NCBI RefSeq assembly: GCF_040807025.1
Contig: NC_090951.1
Coordinates: forward strand, 29,849,573-29,913,572
Direction: 5' to 3'
DNA: 64,000 nucleotides
Origin: Struthio camelus
Lineage: Eukaryota > Chordata > Aves > Struthioniformes > Struthionidae
Part shown: positions 23,477 to 37,300 of the stretch, one piece after another
Layout of the letters: each line of letters starts with the position of its first letter
How positions within the stretch are numbered: position 1 is the stretch's first letter
Program-made: the position numbers and the translations under genes
The notes under the pieces: generated by a model
Databases searched by the model: none
What the model saw: only the letters and a program-made list of their open reading frames with translations
Told to the model about the DNA's origin: nothing

Positions 23477-26400
23477 GGTTGTGCGGTCAGTCTCCCGCTG
23501 GTTGTTCTATGTGGAATCCAGCAGCATATTCAAATGCAATGGGGGCTTCCCCTCCATACCCTGCCAACGCACTGATCTGCTATCAGCACCGTTTCGCCAT
23601 GCAGTGGCACCCCAACGTGTATTGTGTGTCTGCATGCAAAAGCCTCACTCTGTGTGATTGCCTAGGAGAAATAACAACAGAGCAGGATGTAGACGTGAAG
23701 GGCACATGCAATTACACAGGTCACAGATCGAGAAGTTCTGCCTTTGATCCTGGAAAAAGCGGTGGAGCCTTTTCATCTCCACAGGTTGCAATCTCAACTC
23801 AAACCAGCAGTGATCACAAAGTCCAGACATTTGAGGATCTACTACTGATGTGATAAAAATGAGGGACTCAGTCTTGTGCTCTGAGATGCAAGTGAAGGAA
23901 ATGAGCTTTACGGGAACACTAGAAAGGAACTGCAGATTTTCTGATGTCACTGCCTGACTTGAGCTGGTCTTCCATGTCAGCCTGCTGCTCTTAGTGGAAG
24001 TCAATGCAGAAGAAGATAAAACAGCTCGCTCAGGCAGTAAGACCAGAAAAACTGTGGAAAGCTAATCCTATGAGGCTACTCAGGTCTTGCAGAAGAGTTT
24101 CAGGTACAGGGGGCTGAGAAACAGAGTTGAGATGGCACTCTGGGGAGAGAGTCCAGGAGCACTGGTTTGTTTGACAATGATTACCATCCTGCACACCTCC
24201 AAATGTCCTGCAGCAGGACCCTGGCACAAGCTAAGCCAGTATCAGGTCCATGCTACCGCGCTATCCCCAGCAGCCTGCTGCCTATGCCAGGGTCTAAAGA
24301 CAGCTCTGACTAAAGCTACTATCACCATCACTTTTGCAGAAAGGCACAGAAACAGAAACCACAAGGAGCGGCCTCCGTGCTCCTCCCTCCCCATCAAATC
24401 CCTGTCTTGCATCTAGAGGAGATGGTCCCTACAGGTCCAAGATTGCTGCATGTTAATGTTTTTGGTGAGGGGAAAATTCCCACAGTTGCTTTAACACACT
24501 CTGGGCTGGGGCAGGGATGCTCTTGTGCTCATCTCATCCAAGCCAGCTCGGACACAGAACGCTACAGAGCAGTGCTGTCCAACCGAACAGGCTGTACTGA
24601 GAAGCAGGGCTCATTCGTTGGGGTCTTGTCTCATGCTAATATGGCATCACACAGACAGTCCCTCACACAGGGATCTCCCCTCCTCTAGTGAGACTTGGAG
24701 AGCATGCGCTTGTGAGCTGGTGCAGAAACCGCTCTGTGCAATCCGGGATGACGGTGAGAACAAAACAAAATAAAGTGAGTCTGCAGCCTGCGGTGTAGCC
24801 TAAGAAGGCAGAGCAAAATTCAGGGCGGTTCAGAGAAATCTCAGGTCCACAGGTTCTGGCCCTCTCTCATTGCCTCCCCTGGACATCAGAGGATCACAGG
24901 ATCACAGAATGGCCAAGGTTGGAAGGGACCTCTGGCGATCATCATGCTCAAGCAGGGTCCTCTAGAGCACATTGCCCAGGATCATGTCCAGGCGGGTTTT
25001 GAATATCTCCAGGGAAGGAGACTCCACTACCTCTCTGGGCAACCTGTTCCAGTGCTCAGACACCCTCACAGGAAAGAAGTTTGTCCTCATGTTCAGACGG
25101 AACCCCCTGTGTTTCAGTTTGTGCCCGTTGCCTCTTGTCCTGTCACTGGGCACCACGGAGAAGAGTCTGGCCCCATTCTCTCGACACCCTTTCTTCAGAT
25201 ACTTGTACACATTGATGAGATCGCCTCTCAGGCTTCCCTTCTCCAGGCTCAACAGGCCCAGCCCTCTCAGCCTTTCTTCACAGGAGAGATGCTCCAGGCC
25301 CCTCCTCATCTTCGTAGCCCTCCGCTGGACTCTCTCCAGGAGTGCCATGCCTCTCTTGTACTGGGGAGCCCAGAACTGGACACAGTACTCCAGGGGAGGC
25401 CTTCCCAGGGCTGAGGAGAGGGGCAGGATCACCTCCCTCGACCTGCTGGCAACACTCTGCCTAATGCAACCCAGGATACCTTTGGATATCCTGGAGCAAG
25501 GTTTGAACCTTTCAGTAGGAGATGCTGCTGCTGAGGGATTTCTGATGTTCTCTCAGGTTTCACGACTCCAAGGGATGCTCTGATTCAAAGATCTCCAACT
25601 TCAAGTTGCTAACATGGCTTAGCATCAAGCTTTGGCTCTCTCAAGCTATTCAACCACAGTAACCCCCCCCAGGGGAAATGACTTCCTTTTGCCTTCTACC
25701 CTGCATATGCAAAAAGTGAACAGGTCTGAGGTAACAGCCCTGCAACCAAACATCAGTTCATCCCAGGAGGTCTGAGTTTCCATGGGTGGGCAAAGGAGTG
25801 GGAATGGGGCAGTGACCAACCTAGTTCAGCGCAAGACCAAAGAGCTGGTATCACTGTCGAGTGGAAGTATCATGCTGAGGGGAAGACCTTCCTCATCTAA
25901 CCAGGCTTGCACACTCAGTGCTATCCTCCTTTGACTGTCCTTTCTTGAGCAGTCCTCAACCCAATGACAACGGTGCCCCCACCACTGCAGGGGTGGAGAA
26001 GCCCTTCCACATAGTTCACATCCTCTAGTGTTCAACCCTTACTCCGCAGACATGTTCTCTTCTGCACCAGTTCAGGAAGCTACATTAAAAGTAAACCAGA
26101 GGCCTTCAGGCTTTTGTCTTCTTCTTGACTCAGCCAAGAAGGGAAGTAGGAGATTTATGTGGCACTGAGGGAGGAATGAAACAGAAGTAGAAGCGAGAAA
26201 GGTGATCTGATAGAAAGAGCCAAGACTTTCCTATCACAACAGAGACAACTCCTAATTCATCAGAGAGTTACCCTCATGTCGGAGGGCCCTCACAGCACAG
26301 CCATGCCACTCACGGGGGCACAGTGCATGGGGAGAACCTCATCTCTCCCAGGTCCCTGTTGGGCACAGCCCACACCCAACAGCTGAAGATAAAACAAAGA

Positions 26401-29074
26401 GCAGGAGCCAGGATGGAGCACTGGAGGCAAAACTGCTCAAGATATTTGTCCAACTCAAGTCAAAGACGACACCTTTTCCCCCATAAGCCAGCACAGCTCC
26501 CTGCCCTCTCCGCACCACACCTCTTCGAACAACCTCATATGTTTTGAGACAGTGCCAAGTTCATGTAGCAACAGGATTGACCTGATTCTGTGCAACAGCA
26601 GGGGACCGGTTGGAAAGGATCTAGTTTGTTTCTTCTGTTTCTGCGTTCCAGAAGACAAGCAGATTCCTGATAAGAACAAAGCTGATGATATTGTAAACTT
26701 TTTTTACTAATCTCTGACTCTTATGGTCAAAACCATGTCACAAGTTGACTCTTATACAGTATCACTGCATACTGCTATTATACAGTATCACTGCAAAAAA
26801 AGACTGCATCCAGATTCCCATTCTAGATCAAGCTTTCAGGATGCGTAACATAAAAAGCAAGCCCACTCTGATATCCATCAAAAAGTGGGTCAAAACTCCA
26901 ATTTTTAAAAATCCTCTGACGACTCTCATTCAGTATTCTATTAAAAACGACAACAACAACATCATCCTGGTGAAATTATAAGAAAATTGGGCTTAACCAC
27001 AATCAATGTTCTCCTCACATCTTTTCTGCGATGCCAAAAATGGAAACTCTGATCCTTATTGGAAAGGAGGCTGTGCGTTTTCATTTCAAAATGTTTTATG
27101 ACACAAAATGTTTTTTGAAATGAAATGCATTTTCTATTATAAATTATACAAATGAAGACTGCTAATAGGAACACATACAAAAAAGACATAAAGGAAACAT
27201 TTCAATTTACTGGACACTTAAAATTTCCCTTGCAGATTTTCACATTTAAATTGCCATTCAAAACAAACTGCAAAATATCAGAACTTCTTGCACAACAGAC
27301 TTCAGTTCCCTGTGGCGTGATCAGTCAACTTCTAGGGATTTTTATTTTACTTCTTGTCCTGCTGAAAAACAACAATCACTGTAGACAGCAGTGGCCTGAC
27401 TTTATTCCCCTGATAACTGAGAACTACCTACATATCAGGACCATATTTAAAAAATAATAATAAAAACAGTAGACCTTAATGTCACCAACGACTGAAAATC
27501 ACTCGGCCAAAGAACAAACTAACGTGAATTAATAGCGAAAGAATCATATTCAGAAAGAAAACAACACTGAAAAGTTAGTTTAAAGCATCGGCAATACCAC
27601 ACGGCTCCTGTATTAATGTAGCTTTGCTAAATAAGCAGACAGAAAACTCCATAAACAGTGGGCAGCAACCTACAATAAATAAAATACCAGGAGCTACTCT
27701 TGGCTCAAAATGGGGCGTGAAAGCCTCCTGAGAAGAGCCAGAAGCCCTGCGAGCCTTGTCCCAGTCCTTCAAACGCACCAGCAGAAAAACAACATTCAAA
27801 CACAACGCAAAAATACCCCCTCAAAACTTGGCATTCACACCATTCTCGGCCACGAAAATGCAAATCTGCCGACTCCTTGCTTGCTCTGAGAAACATAAAC
27901 TACTTACCAAGGGCATAAAAAGCCTCCAGAGAGAGCAGCAGCACCAAAAATGAAGGGGGATCGCAAAACAAAAGACCGGGGAGGGGGGGATGATGTCCAC
28001 TGCCTTGATTTCCCCACTTACTACATCACCACTCCCCCGATACACGCAGCCTTTCAGGGCCTTTTGGGAGCTGCTGTGCAAAACGCAGTGAAAATGAAAG
28101 TAAAAATAAGAAGGAATTCCCCAATCAGAATTCCTTTGCTCCTTAATAAAAACAGTCAGACAAACCAAAAATACCCCCCAAGAAGCACCAGAAGAGCGTT
28201 ACCCTACTCTTAAGGGGGGAAAAAAAAAAGACAGAAAATATTTTAGGTAAGTGTTTGAGTACTGGTCCAAATTAGAGGATATGTGGAGTAAACTCCTACT
28301 TGGCTTTGGCTAAGGCTCTTGCAGTGGAAATATTGCTATTTATATGTATAGGTCTGACAATCCTAGGAGAAGGGAAAACGTTTATCTACCATTTCCATTG
28401 AGATATTACCAGCTTTTCTCTGCAGGCTAGAAGGAGGTCCCCCTTTCCCAGGAATTAGCCAACCTGCCCAGGGAAACTACCTTGGAAAAAAAGCAGATGC
28501 AGTCTGCAGCAGGATCATGGACCAGGCAAGGTGGCGCATAGCACCATCTCGCAATCCATTTCTTGGAATAAAAATAACCAGCCCCAGCAATATCCACATC
28601 TCTGGGAAAAATAAAAAATAAAATAAAATAACACCACCACCACCACAAAGTTGTTCTTGTAATCTTGCCTGGAGCACAGCATAGAGAGGGGGCAGGAGGA
28701 GGCTGTGGCTGCCTGGGAATCAGAGGGCTGGAGGGGACCGGGCGCAGCGAGGAGGAGGCGGGGAGGCCGAAGGCTGGGGGACAGCTGGGCCGTGCTCCAT
28801 TCCACCTTCTCTACCATCGCGCCATGCCTCCAGAAGGCGGCTCGGCCACAGCAACGGTGTCTCAGGGCTGACAAGGCAAAGCATAGCCTGCTAAGTCAAG
28901 GGGAGGTGCACCCTTTATTTGCAAAGTGGCAGTTACGCGCCTAAAAAAACCTAACGCCATTCTGCTTGGTTGACGGATGCACCGCTCTGGCTTGTGAGCG
29001 CCACAGTGCTTTTTTTATTTTTTAATCCCCTTGAGGTTAAATAACTGGTTTTCGCAGTTTCAGGATGACTTACC
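23477..29074 (-). other. NLRC5 5' introns between promoter and first coding exons
   Basis: Contains the CR1 copy at 24.9-25.5 kb, an AT-rich segment at 26.7-27.6 kb, and short simple repeats near 28.6 kb (TAAAA units and CAC triplets). A strong donor, TTGGAAG|GTAAGTC, at 29074 could end a non-coding first exon. No coding exon recognised. Confidence 0.5.
24892..25490 (-). repeat. CR1 LINE, 3' end of ORF2 plus 3'UTR, relatively young
   Basis: The plus strand starts with 'atcacaggatcacagaatgg' followed by 'ccaaggttggaagggacct', the reverse complement of the CR1 3' terminus. The minus strand then has an open frame of 156 codons (25432-24962) with the CR1 reverse-transcriptase tail, for example [53 protein letters not shown] and LDMILGNVL. 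The 5' part is missing, as usual for CR1 (5'-truncated insertion). An open frame over its whole length suggests low divergence. It lies in the first large NLRC5 intron, in the gene's own orientation. Confidence 0.93.
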
Positions 29075-29189
29075 TTCCAACAGATTTTTCTCCCAACAAC
29101 ATCCTCCTCAAGCCAGAAGCTCAACCGAAAGGGGCCGAACACACTTGAAAGCAAAAGCAACCTCCAACAACGCTTTTTACTTCTTCCTT

Positions 29190-30060
29190 CACCCCAGGAA
29201 AGCCAGGGGCCCGGCGAGACCGCCCACGCCCCAGATGGGCTGGACACGGGGCGCCCGCGCGGGACAGCCCAAAGCTGCAGGATAAAACCTCTTTTCCTCA
29301 GACAAGCCTTCGCGCCAGCAGACGAAAGCGCTGCGGGGGGCCGAGGGGAGAAGAGGGGCCCGGGGATGCGCTCGCCCCCGCCGCCGCCTGGCCGCCCCGT
29401 CCGCGGGGCCGCGGCTCCCGGCCTTCTGGAAGCACGGCCGCCGCCTCCACGGCGGGAGGGGCCCGCGCCGCTGGCCAGCGCCCCCCGCCGCGGCGCCCCC
29501 GCCGCCAGCGCCAGCGCGGGCGCCGCTCCCGCCCGCCCCCCGGCCGCGGCCCTCACCGCGCTGGCAGCCGGCGCCCGCCCCGCCGCGGCCGTCGCTCGGC
29601 GGCGCCGCGGCAGCGGCTCTGCCGGGAAAGCACGTGGCTCCCGGCCGCTCCCCGCCCGCGCCGCCGCCGACGGGCCGCTTCCCTGGGCTCCTCCGGGGGC
29701 CGCTTGGCAGGCGCGGAGGGGGAGAACTCCCTCGGGCTTCAGGGTGTTGAGGCGGGAAGCAGCAGCGGGGAGCCCTTAGCCAGCCGCTAAGCAGCCGGCG
29801 AGGGTGGGCGAAGCAGGTGGGGCCGGGGGCAAGGTAGGTGGGAGGATGCCCCCCGGCGCGGGCTTCTTCTCGGCCACCGCTCGCAGCAGCGCCAGGCCAC
29901 CCCTCCCGCGTCGTTGGGCTGCTGCGGCGTCGCGGACGGGGCTGGCTGAGGCACGCAGCGCCAGCCAGCGCGGGAGCGCGACTGCCGCCTTGGGCTGCCG
30001 GAGAGCCAACTGCAACGTGGGCACGCGCGTCAGCGGGCAGATTTGTGTGCACGTACGATA
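29190..30060 (-). promoter_or_regulatory. CpG island, probable NLRC5 promoter and 5'UTR
   Basis: This is a dense CpG, very GC-rich block between the NLRC5 coding exons and the CETP 3' end. It is the only such island on the NLRC5 side and lies 5' of the gene. Candidate donors on the minus strand follow it: GCGCG|GTGAGGG near 29555 and GGAAG|GTAAGTC at 29074. The long open frames here (up to about 290 codons on either strand) are Gly/Ala/Arg/Pro-rich artefacts of GC content. The exact start site cannot be read. Confidence 0.65.
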
Positions 30061-31334
30061 GGCGTCAATGTAAGGAGGCAGATGCGTCTGTAGAGTTCCC
30101 GGCTTCCTCCTCCAAGCCAGGCTGGGCAGCGGCTTCCCCTAACCTCAGCCCTGCGGCCACGGAAGCAATGTCAAAACCCACCGTTGCGTGAAACAAGGAA
30201 GTGCCGGGGAGCCCTGGGGCCTCTGACGATAGGGATAAGAGAGGAGCGGGCGAGAGGGCCCTGGTTCAGCCCCACCAAGAGGACACCCATGGTGCCGTGG
30301 AGGAAGCGAGCCGCGGAGCCTCGGGAAACCGAGGACCCTGGCGCCATCCTGCTCGCTGAGCTCTTGGGGGGAGCCTCACCTTCAATATTGCTTCATAGGG
30401 GAGGATAACATCATCCTCTGCCTTTACTATTGTGCAGTCATAAAATTCTTCAACGCAGATCGTGTTGGTTTAGTTTTCTTCCAAATGAAAAGTTTAATTT
30501 AAAAAAAAAGAGGCGAGAGCAAAAATTGGTACAGGAAAATAACTGAGCTGCTTCAGATAAATTAATGCATTGCAGGAGGAAGGAACAGGATCCTGCTGTC
30601 TACTGTAGATAGTTGTAGTCTCTCTTATAATCTGTTCCTTATCATTTTTATTGCTTAAGTTTGCTCCCAGTGTCTCAACAACATGAATGCAACAATGTGC
30701 CTAGAGCTCTACATAGTGTTTCGGGCTCTGTAAAGAAAGTACTGAGGACATGAGAGCTCTCCATTCTTATACTGCGGTGCTAATTTATGTCCCATTCACT
30801 TTCTTCTACCGTACTTGAGTCTTTCAGCATTGCTGCTTCTGAGCTTACTTGGAGTTTGATAATGTCATTCGAGTTGCTTAAGTCTGTCAAAATCAGGAAC
30901 CTCTTGCTACATCCTAATGAGGCTCTTGCTGGAAACAAAATGCAGGTTCAGAATAAAGAGGTGCTACGTTTCCAAACTGTAACGACAGAGATGCCAGATG
31001 ATGGGCAAAGCCTTGCTGGCTCCCGTGAGTGCTGGCCCAGGGCCAACACACTTCAAGAATTCAACCCTTGCCCCTAAGCACACAAGTCCTGCCAAGATCC
31101 TGAAACAGGAGACTGTGTAGAGATGCAGACTAAGGCATCTCTGCAGAGGAAAGGCTCAGTGGAGATACAGTTGCACAGAAGCTGGAGCATTTCTCAGGAG
31201 AAGGAAAGAAAATTCAGCTTCGCTTTTAATGTCTGGGAATGGCTGGAAGCTGATTTATATCAGCTTGGCTTTCAGTTGGTTCACACACAAGCTTTCTCTT
31301 TGTACAGGAGTTCCCACACTCCTGTATGAAGAGA
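30061..31334. other. Spacer between NLRC5 promoter and CETP 3' end
   Basis: About 1.3 kb with no gene. On the minus strand, candidate CETP polyadenylation hexamers are ATTAAA (31230-31225) and AATAAA (30652-30647). An IRF/ISRE-like GGAAGAAAACT lies at 30482-30472 on the minus strand, upstream of the NLRC5 island. All are short-motif observations. Confidence 0.5.
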
Positions 31335-34300
31335 TCAGTTATACAATGTTTTCTCAAGAAAATCAAGAAGCAAATGGTCCGGGAAGCTAAAGTCAAGTTG
31401 TACAATTAGATATCCCTAAAAACGGGGAGGAGAAAAAGAGTATTATTTTAGCTTATACCACACTCCAACAAGGGCTTTGAAAGCCAGGTATTTTTGAACT
31501 CTGCTTACCTTTCTTGTGATGATCTCAGGACTTCTGATTTCAAACAGATTAAGCCCTTTGCTGTTCATCAGTGAAGTTAAAGTCAGTTCGATGCCTACAG
31601 AACCAGTAAAACCATGCAGTTGCAGGTATAGCCTTCCTGGCTTGATGTTCCTCATGTACTGTGACCCACCTGCCCACGGCCAAAAGTTAATTGTACCCCA
31701 ACGCCCCTTAACCTTCAGCCTGACGGGAAACTCACTCGTACCAACCATTTACAAAGGGTTCCCATTTCCCAAGTGAATCTAGCAGAAATCCCCACCAGTA
31801 ATGTGAGATTCCCCTTAGCTGCAAGGGTTATTGCTCTGTTTTTTTCAGTGCTTAGGATTAAGGAGAACTGCTGTTAGACACTTTATTGAGTACTTTGGCA
31901 CTTCTATAAAGGGAAAACTCACTTGAAATCACTTCTGGGATCCCGGTGACCAAAATCATTTTCTGCAGGAAGTTTCTCATGGATTTGTCATTCTGAAAGC
32001 CAGAAAAAAAAAAATACATAAAGGTTTTACAGGCATAGTTTAGCAACAAATGGCCTAGAGAACGCATGTTAAGGACTTACCCTGCTTGGATCGGCTGTGC
32101 ATTTAAAGGCTTTAAATTCTGTCCTGAAGAGAAGGAAGAAGAGGGGGAAAGCAGGTCAATAAGGGCTGCAGAAATCTTTTCCCTGTTGTTCTCAGACATG
32201 GGCTAAAAGGAGCAGTGAAACGCTCAAGAGATCCCAGTACCAACCTGGAGTCCAAAGGGTGCAAAATTAGTTTCTTTTCCGCATAGGCAGCTTGGATAGT
32301 GACCGTGATTTCCTGCACAGAAATGAACCGCATAGTTTAAACATAGCTCACCTTGCCTTATAGCAGGACTTACATTTGGAAATTCTGGTTTATTTGCTAC
32401 GACCGAATGTTCAGCATCTCTCTGGCTTCACCGCCAGATACTGTCAGCATTTTCCTTCTGCATTTGCATGCAAAAATGCTCCCTGATGCTCCACAGCCCC
32501 AGCCTATGGGGCACTAGACACTGGCTTAATCTGAGAAGCCCCATATGTAAGTAACCACTCTGAGGATTCATACTGAAAGAAAGCATTAGAAGGTCCCTCG
32601 ACCATCCTTGTCACACTCCACAGAACTGATGTTTTGCCATTTTACTGAGTCCTGTGCAAGGAAAGAAGTGGTTACTGAGGGTGCTGTTTTGCAATGTCCA
32701 TCTCAAGCTGAAGGGTCATCAGACCGATGGGGGAAAGTCTACCCCCAGGGTTTCCAGGGCTACCACAGGCAATCTTGTCACAGCCAAATTAAAAAAGAAC
32801 AGCCTGTTGCCATTTACAGCCAAATTAAAAAAGAAACAAACCTCTGAGTCCTGGCCATTTATGCTTATTCCCTCCTTTTTGTCTGTATGCAAATGTTTGT
32901 TAGAAAGGAGCATTCTGTTATCCAATTGCAGGTCATCACCAGGGCTTTGGCAGGCCAGGAGCAGACCACATCCTGCGAACCACCATTTCGGGGACCTCTG
33001 GTTAGGGTCTTCCACAGCCCTACTCAAAGCTGTCTCAAGCACACAAAAACCGGCTCTGCCTATTTCCCCCAAATACCCTGCTAACTCATCTCATTGTGAC
33101 ACCTGCAGAGAACGGGAGGGAATATTCTTAGTAACAGCCATGCGGGAGACTGAAACTTAACCCTTTAAAAAAGTTGCAGTCTATCCCCAGGCAAGGATTT
33201 GCTTCCGTGCAGTGCTTAGTGCCTACAGCAGCTCATAATTACAGGGCTGGATAAACATATTGCCTTCTTGTGAGGTTACCCACCACCGCAAGGCTGTTGG
33301 CATTTCTTTTTGCTGCCTTCTTAGATTCAGTATACAGCAAAGTACTTGGTTTGGGGTAAACTGCAGTGAACTTCTATACAGGGACACACAGAGGAAAAGG
33401 TTGTATTTTGAGTCTCTATTTCTTTAGAGCTATATCTTCATTTCAGAGAGAACCACCCTCTAAGTGGGGATCAGAGATAGAATTTGGGGACATGGAGTTT
33501 TCAAAATTAATACATTCCCTCAGTGTCGCTGTTCTCTCCTGAAATACTGCAGTTAAAGGAGTTTCTTTCCCCTTGTATCGAGACAGGTTCGTGGAGGCTC
33601 ACCAGAGCTTTCTGGTGTTGCAGTTACCACCTTGCACACCAGTGATGTGCTGGCCTAGTACAGTAACCTACATCTCCTATCATCATTCCCAGCCCTAAAT
33701 ATCAGGGAAAGATGGGAGCATTAAAAGGATCTGGCGTTCTCCACTTCCCATAGCTCAGCAGCCATCCCCTTTTCGAAAGGCTCCCAGCTGTTAATGTCCC
33801 TGAGCACCAGGAGTGGTCTAGACTCAGGACAGGGCCTGTCCCAAGATCTTTGCAGCCAGGAGAAGCAAGAACTGACCTTCTCCATATACAGAGCCACCAG
33901 GGGCTCTTTCCCCGGGGGAAAGATGCTGATCTCCACAGCTACCACAGACTTCACGACTGTCCCTTCGGGCTGGACAGAGATCTGGGGACGGGTGAGACTC
34001 CACACCTTGGCCACAGAATCATTGTAGGAAGTGCCTTGAAAAATCTGGTTCAAATAAAGAGCAACAGAGGAGCCAGGCTTTTGCCATATCTCATCTCAGT
34101 TTCATGCCAACTTGCCGCGCAATTGCATCCCCTTTATAGTACCCAGTTACTCCTCCAGCTCTCACAGGCCCTAGCTGGGCTTCAGGGAAGCTGTGCCTAC
34201 ATGAAGGCTGGAGAAACCCTCCCTGCAAAGCACAACAGTTCCTCCATCAGCCCCTGGACTGAAGCAGGTTTTACCACTCCAGACTCTTGAGGCAGGAAGG

Positions 34301-37300
34301 GAAGGACATGAGATGTTATAATGCAACACAGAATCAATTTGGAAAGTTCTTTGTTCCACATGAAGAGCTTTGAAGAGGACCAAAAGTTACCATCTGCACC
34401 GCCTTCCGCTGGGTCTCTGTCTCTTCGATTTCAAACAGGGCCTTCAGAAGCAAATCAAAAATAGATTTTAGAAAAACAAAAGAAAAACAAAACAGATTTT
34501 AGAAAAACACATAGTCATGGTTAGTGTGAATCCAGCAGGTTGGATGGGCCAAAACATGAATGTGTGGCCTGCAGCCAGTTCAGAGGCATGGCTGGATTCC
34601 TCCTGAATTCACCTTTCCACCTCAGCACCTTCACGGAAAAATCAGGCTACTTTACAACTCAGTAGACAAATTTTCTATCAGCTAACATTATCCCACAAAG
34701 ATAACCAAGTCAGAGAGCATAATACACCAGCTTATCTTCTCCGACATTTGCCCCCCAGACTGGAGAAACTCCTGTATTTAGACGGGAAGTAAGCATCACT
34801 CCCTCTGACTGACACACCACTAGGAGGAGATGCACAATGTGCTCTGAAAACCCACCGGGACCAAGTCACCCAAATTCCCACTGCCAGGAACAGTTGGCAA
34901 GGTGATCGTCAGCCACAGAACAAACTCTCTCCTTTGCTCTCCCGTACGCTCTGGGACTCAGAGGAGCAAATATTTTGGCCTGGTATTACTATCAAGCCGT
35001 TCCGACCCAAAATTACCTGGTTGCACATACTTGCTAAGAAAGTACCAATTTTCTGGCCAGGATCACATGTAGTATCTGACTCCAGATTTCTGTCTTCTAC
35101 AGACAGGAGCTCTCACAAAAAAACAGTATTTAGAGAATTTTTGCCCTCTCCGTAAAATGTGAGGTAATATACCAGCAGAGAAGGAACCACCCCTCAAAAA
35201 AGTCACCTGCAACTTCTCCCCAAAGATGGTCAACGTCAGGCGTTCATCTAAGAAAGCTGCCGAAGCCAGAGAGTTGAGGATGTGCTCGGACAGCCAGAAG
35301 TAGAGCATTCGGGATTCGGACAGCAGAGTTGGGGAGAAAAGAGAGTCACTGAAGACATCAGAGTAGTTCTCGTACCGGACAAGGCCCTTTGAAGGAGAGC
35401 AAGTGTGTTGACAACGACAAGCATTAGGGAGATGGGACAAAATAACAATACTTGGGTTTTCTGCTTGTCACTTCAGGGCAAAGGGCTGGCTGGCTGGATT
35501 CAGAGCAGAGAGCAAGTGGCTCAGCTGGTCAGAAGGCTGGGATCGGACAGCTCAGCCAGGCTCAGCTGCCCACCTTGCAGACTTACCTTTGGCTGGGCGC
35601 AGACACGCCACATGGTGGCAAGGAGCCAGCCCTTCCCAGCCTTCCCAACCAATATTGCAGGCAGAAGACCTTTGGTCTCTGAGCAGCCTGGGTTACTTTA
35701 CCTTGTGATGTGTTTCTAGGTAATTTGCTTTTATTAAAGGAACCGATGCAAGGGAGATATCAAGTTTGATATCTTCATCCTGGACAAAATTTGCTGCAGG
35801 AAGAAAACAAACCAAAAAAACCCTCACCTTAAATATGATGGTAAGCAGAGCTTGCGACATTTGCTTTTAAGACTTGCTGCAGAGCACTAATGAAGGTGAC
35901 CCAGCAGTTATAAAAGGAGCATGCAGAAGCACAGGACTGGGGGTCCAGGACGTTTGGGTACTAGTCCTGATCTTGCCTCTGCAATTCAGTTTCCCCGGTT
36001 GGGAAAGAGGGATAATTACTCTTAGTTTTACATTCCTGTCCTTTTCCCTGATATTTGGGACTGCGAATTGGGGGAAAATCTTTGGCAGGCAGATACAGAT
36101 GTTTCAATATCTCAACCATAATGCTTCACTGCACGCTCACGTTCTGGCTAACAACCATCAGTCCTTCTGCAGCTATCCTGCTCCTCTGGTCACTACATAA
36201 CAAAGGAGAAATATCTTATGAACTGAAATGTGTCTTTCAGTCAGTGCAACCACTCTTAAAAATCAACCTGAAGCAGACAATTCAAAGTGTAAGATTGCAA
36301 AGGTGTGTTTTGCTGCTGCCTCAGGGCTTGGGATCCCAGACATGTTTTCAAAGGACTTTTTGATGGATATGGTTACTGCCCTGCTGGTGCCTGGCTAAAA
36401 CATTATAAGCTGCATGTAGAAAAGGAAAGCAGAAAGACAAGAATATTTACCTGCTAGGTCATGTATAAAATTTGCCAGCATCTGAGCAAGAAAATTGATT
36501 TCCTCACAAACCTACAAGAGGAAAGAAGAGAAAAACGTGGCGGGAAGGAGGGAGATTTTGGGTTGTGCCATGCCAATATCTGGGCTCTGCTCAGTCTCAT
36601 GAGCGACAATCTCACATTGGCATAACTCCACTGATTTCACTTAAGCACCTACTTCAGGAGTGCTTAAAATCTATTGCCTGAGGGACCTGGCTGCAGGTTG
36701 GGCAGCACCACACCAGTACTGTGCTCCAGCACTTGACCCTCCAAATCCCACATCTGGTAGAGGGAGGTTTGGGGGGCCACAAAGCTGGCCTGGGAATTGG
36801 CACAGCTGAGGGACAGGGACATGGCCACCTTCACTGGTGTCACACGCGCCAAGGAGGGGATCTTCAGACAGGAGAAGTAGAGCTGGGCCATGCGGGGAGA
36901 TCTGCTGGAGCTGTCAGTCTGAAGCCAGAGCCATTGGAGATCCCAGCATCAGCGCAGCCTCCCAACTTATTGGAGTTTTTGTTTGTTTGTTTATTTGTTT
37001 TTGTGGATTCTTCTCATTTGTGATATTTTTTGCAAACCCAAAAGTGCGGGCATATATGAGCAGAGCGCGGAGGAGCTAGCAGCGTACAAACCAACCTTTG
37101 CTTCATCCACAGGTGGTGACTGATCTTACCTCGCTCTTGAGAACAAGCTTCAAAGTAAAGGCAATGAAATCTGTGAAGAGCTGCTTCAGCCAGCCCGGCC
37201 TGCGCGAGATGGAGCACGGTGAGAGAGACGCCCGGCAGAGCCCACGGCGGGCGACCCTTGGGCCAGAGCGCTTGGGACCCTGCCGCCCTGCAGCTCTGCA

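Noticed and set aside
24944-25583. Plus-strand frames of 156 and 203 codons at 25 kb
   Set aside because: They are the antisense of the CR1 element.
28951-30052. Open frames of 201 and 287 codons on the minus strand in the CpG island at 29-30 kb
   Set aside because: Low-complexity composition, overlapping frames on both strands, and no domain or homology. Better explained as NLRC5 promoter/5'UTR.
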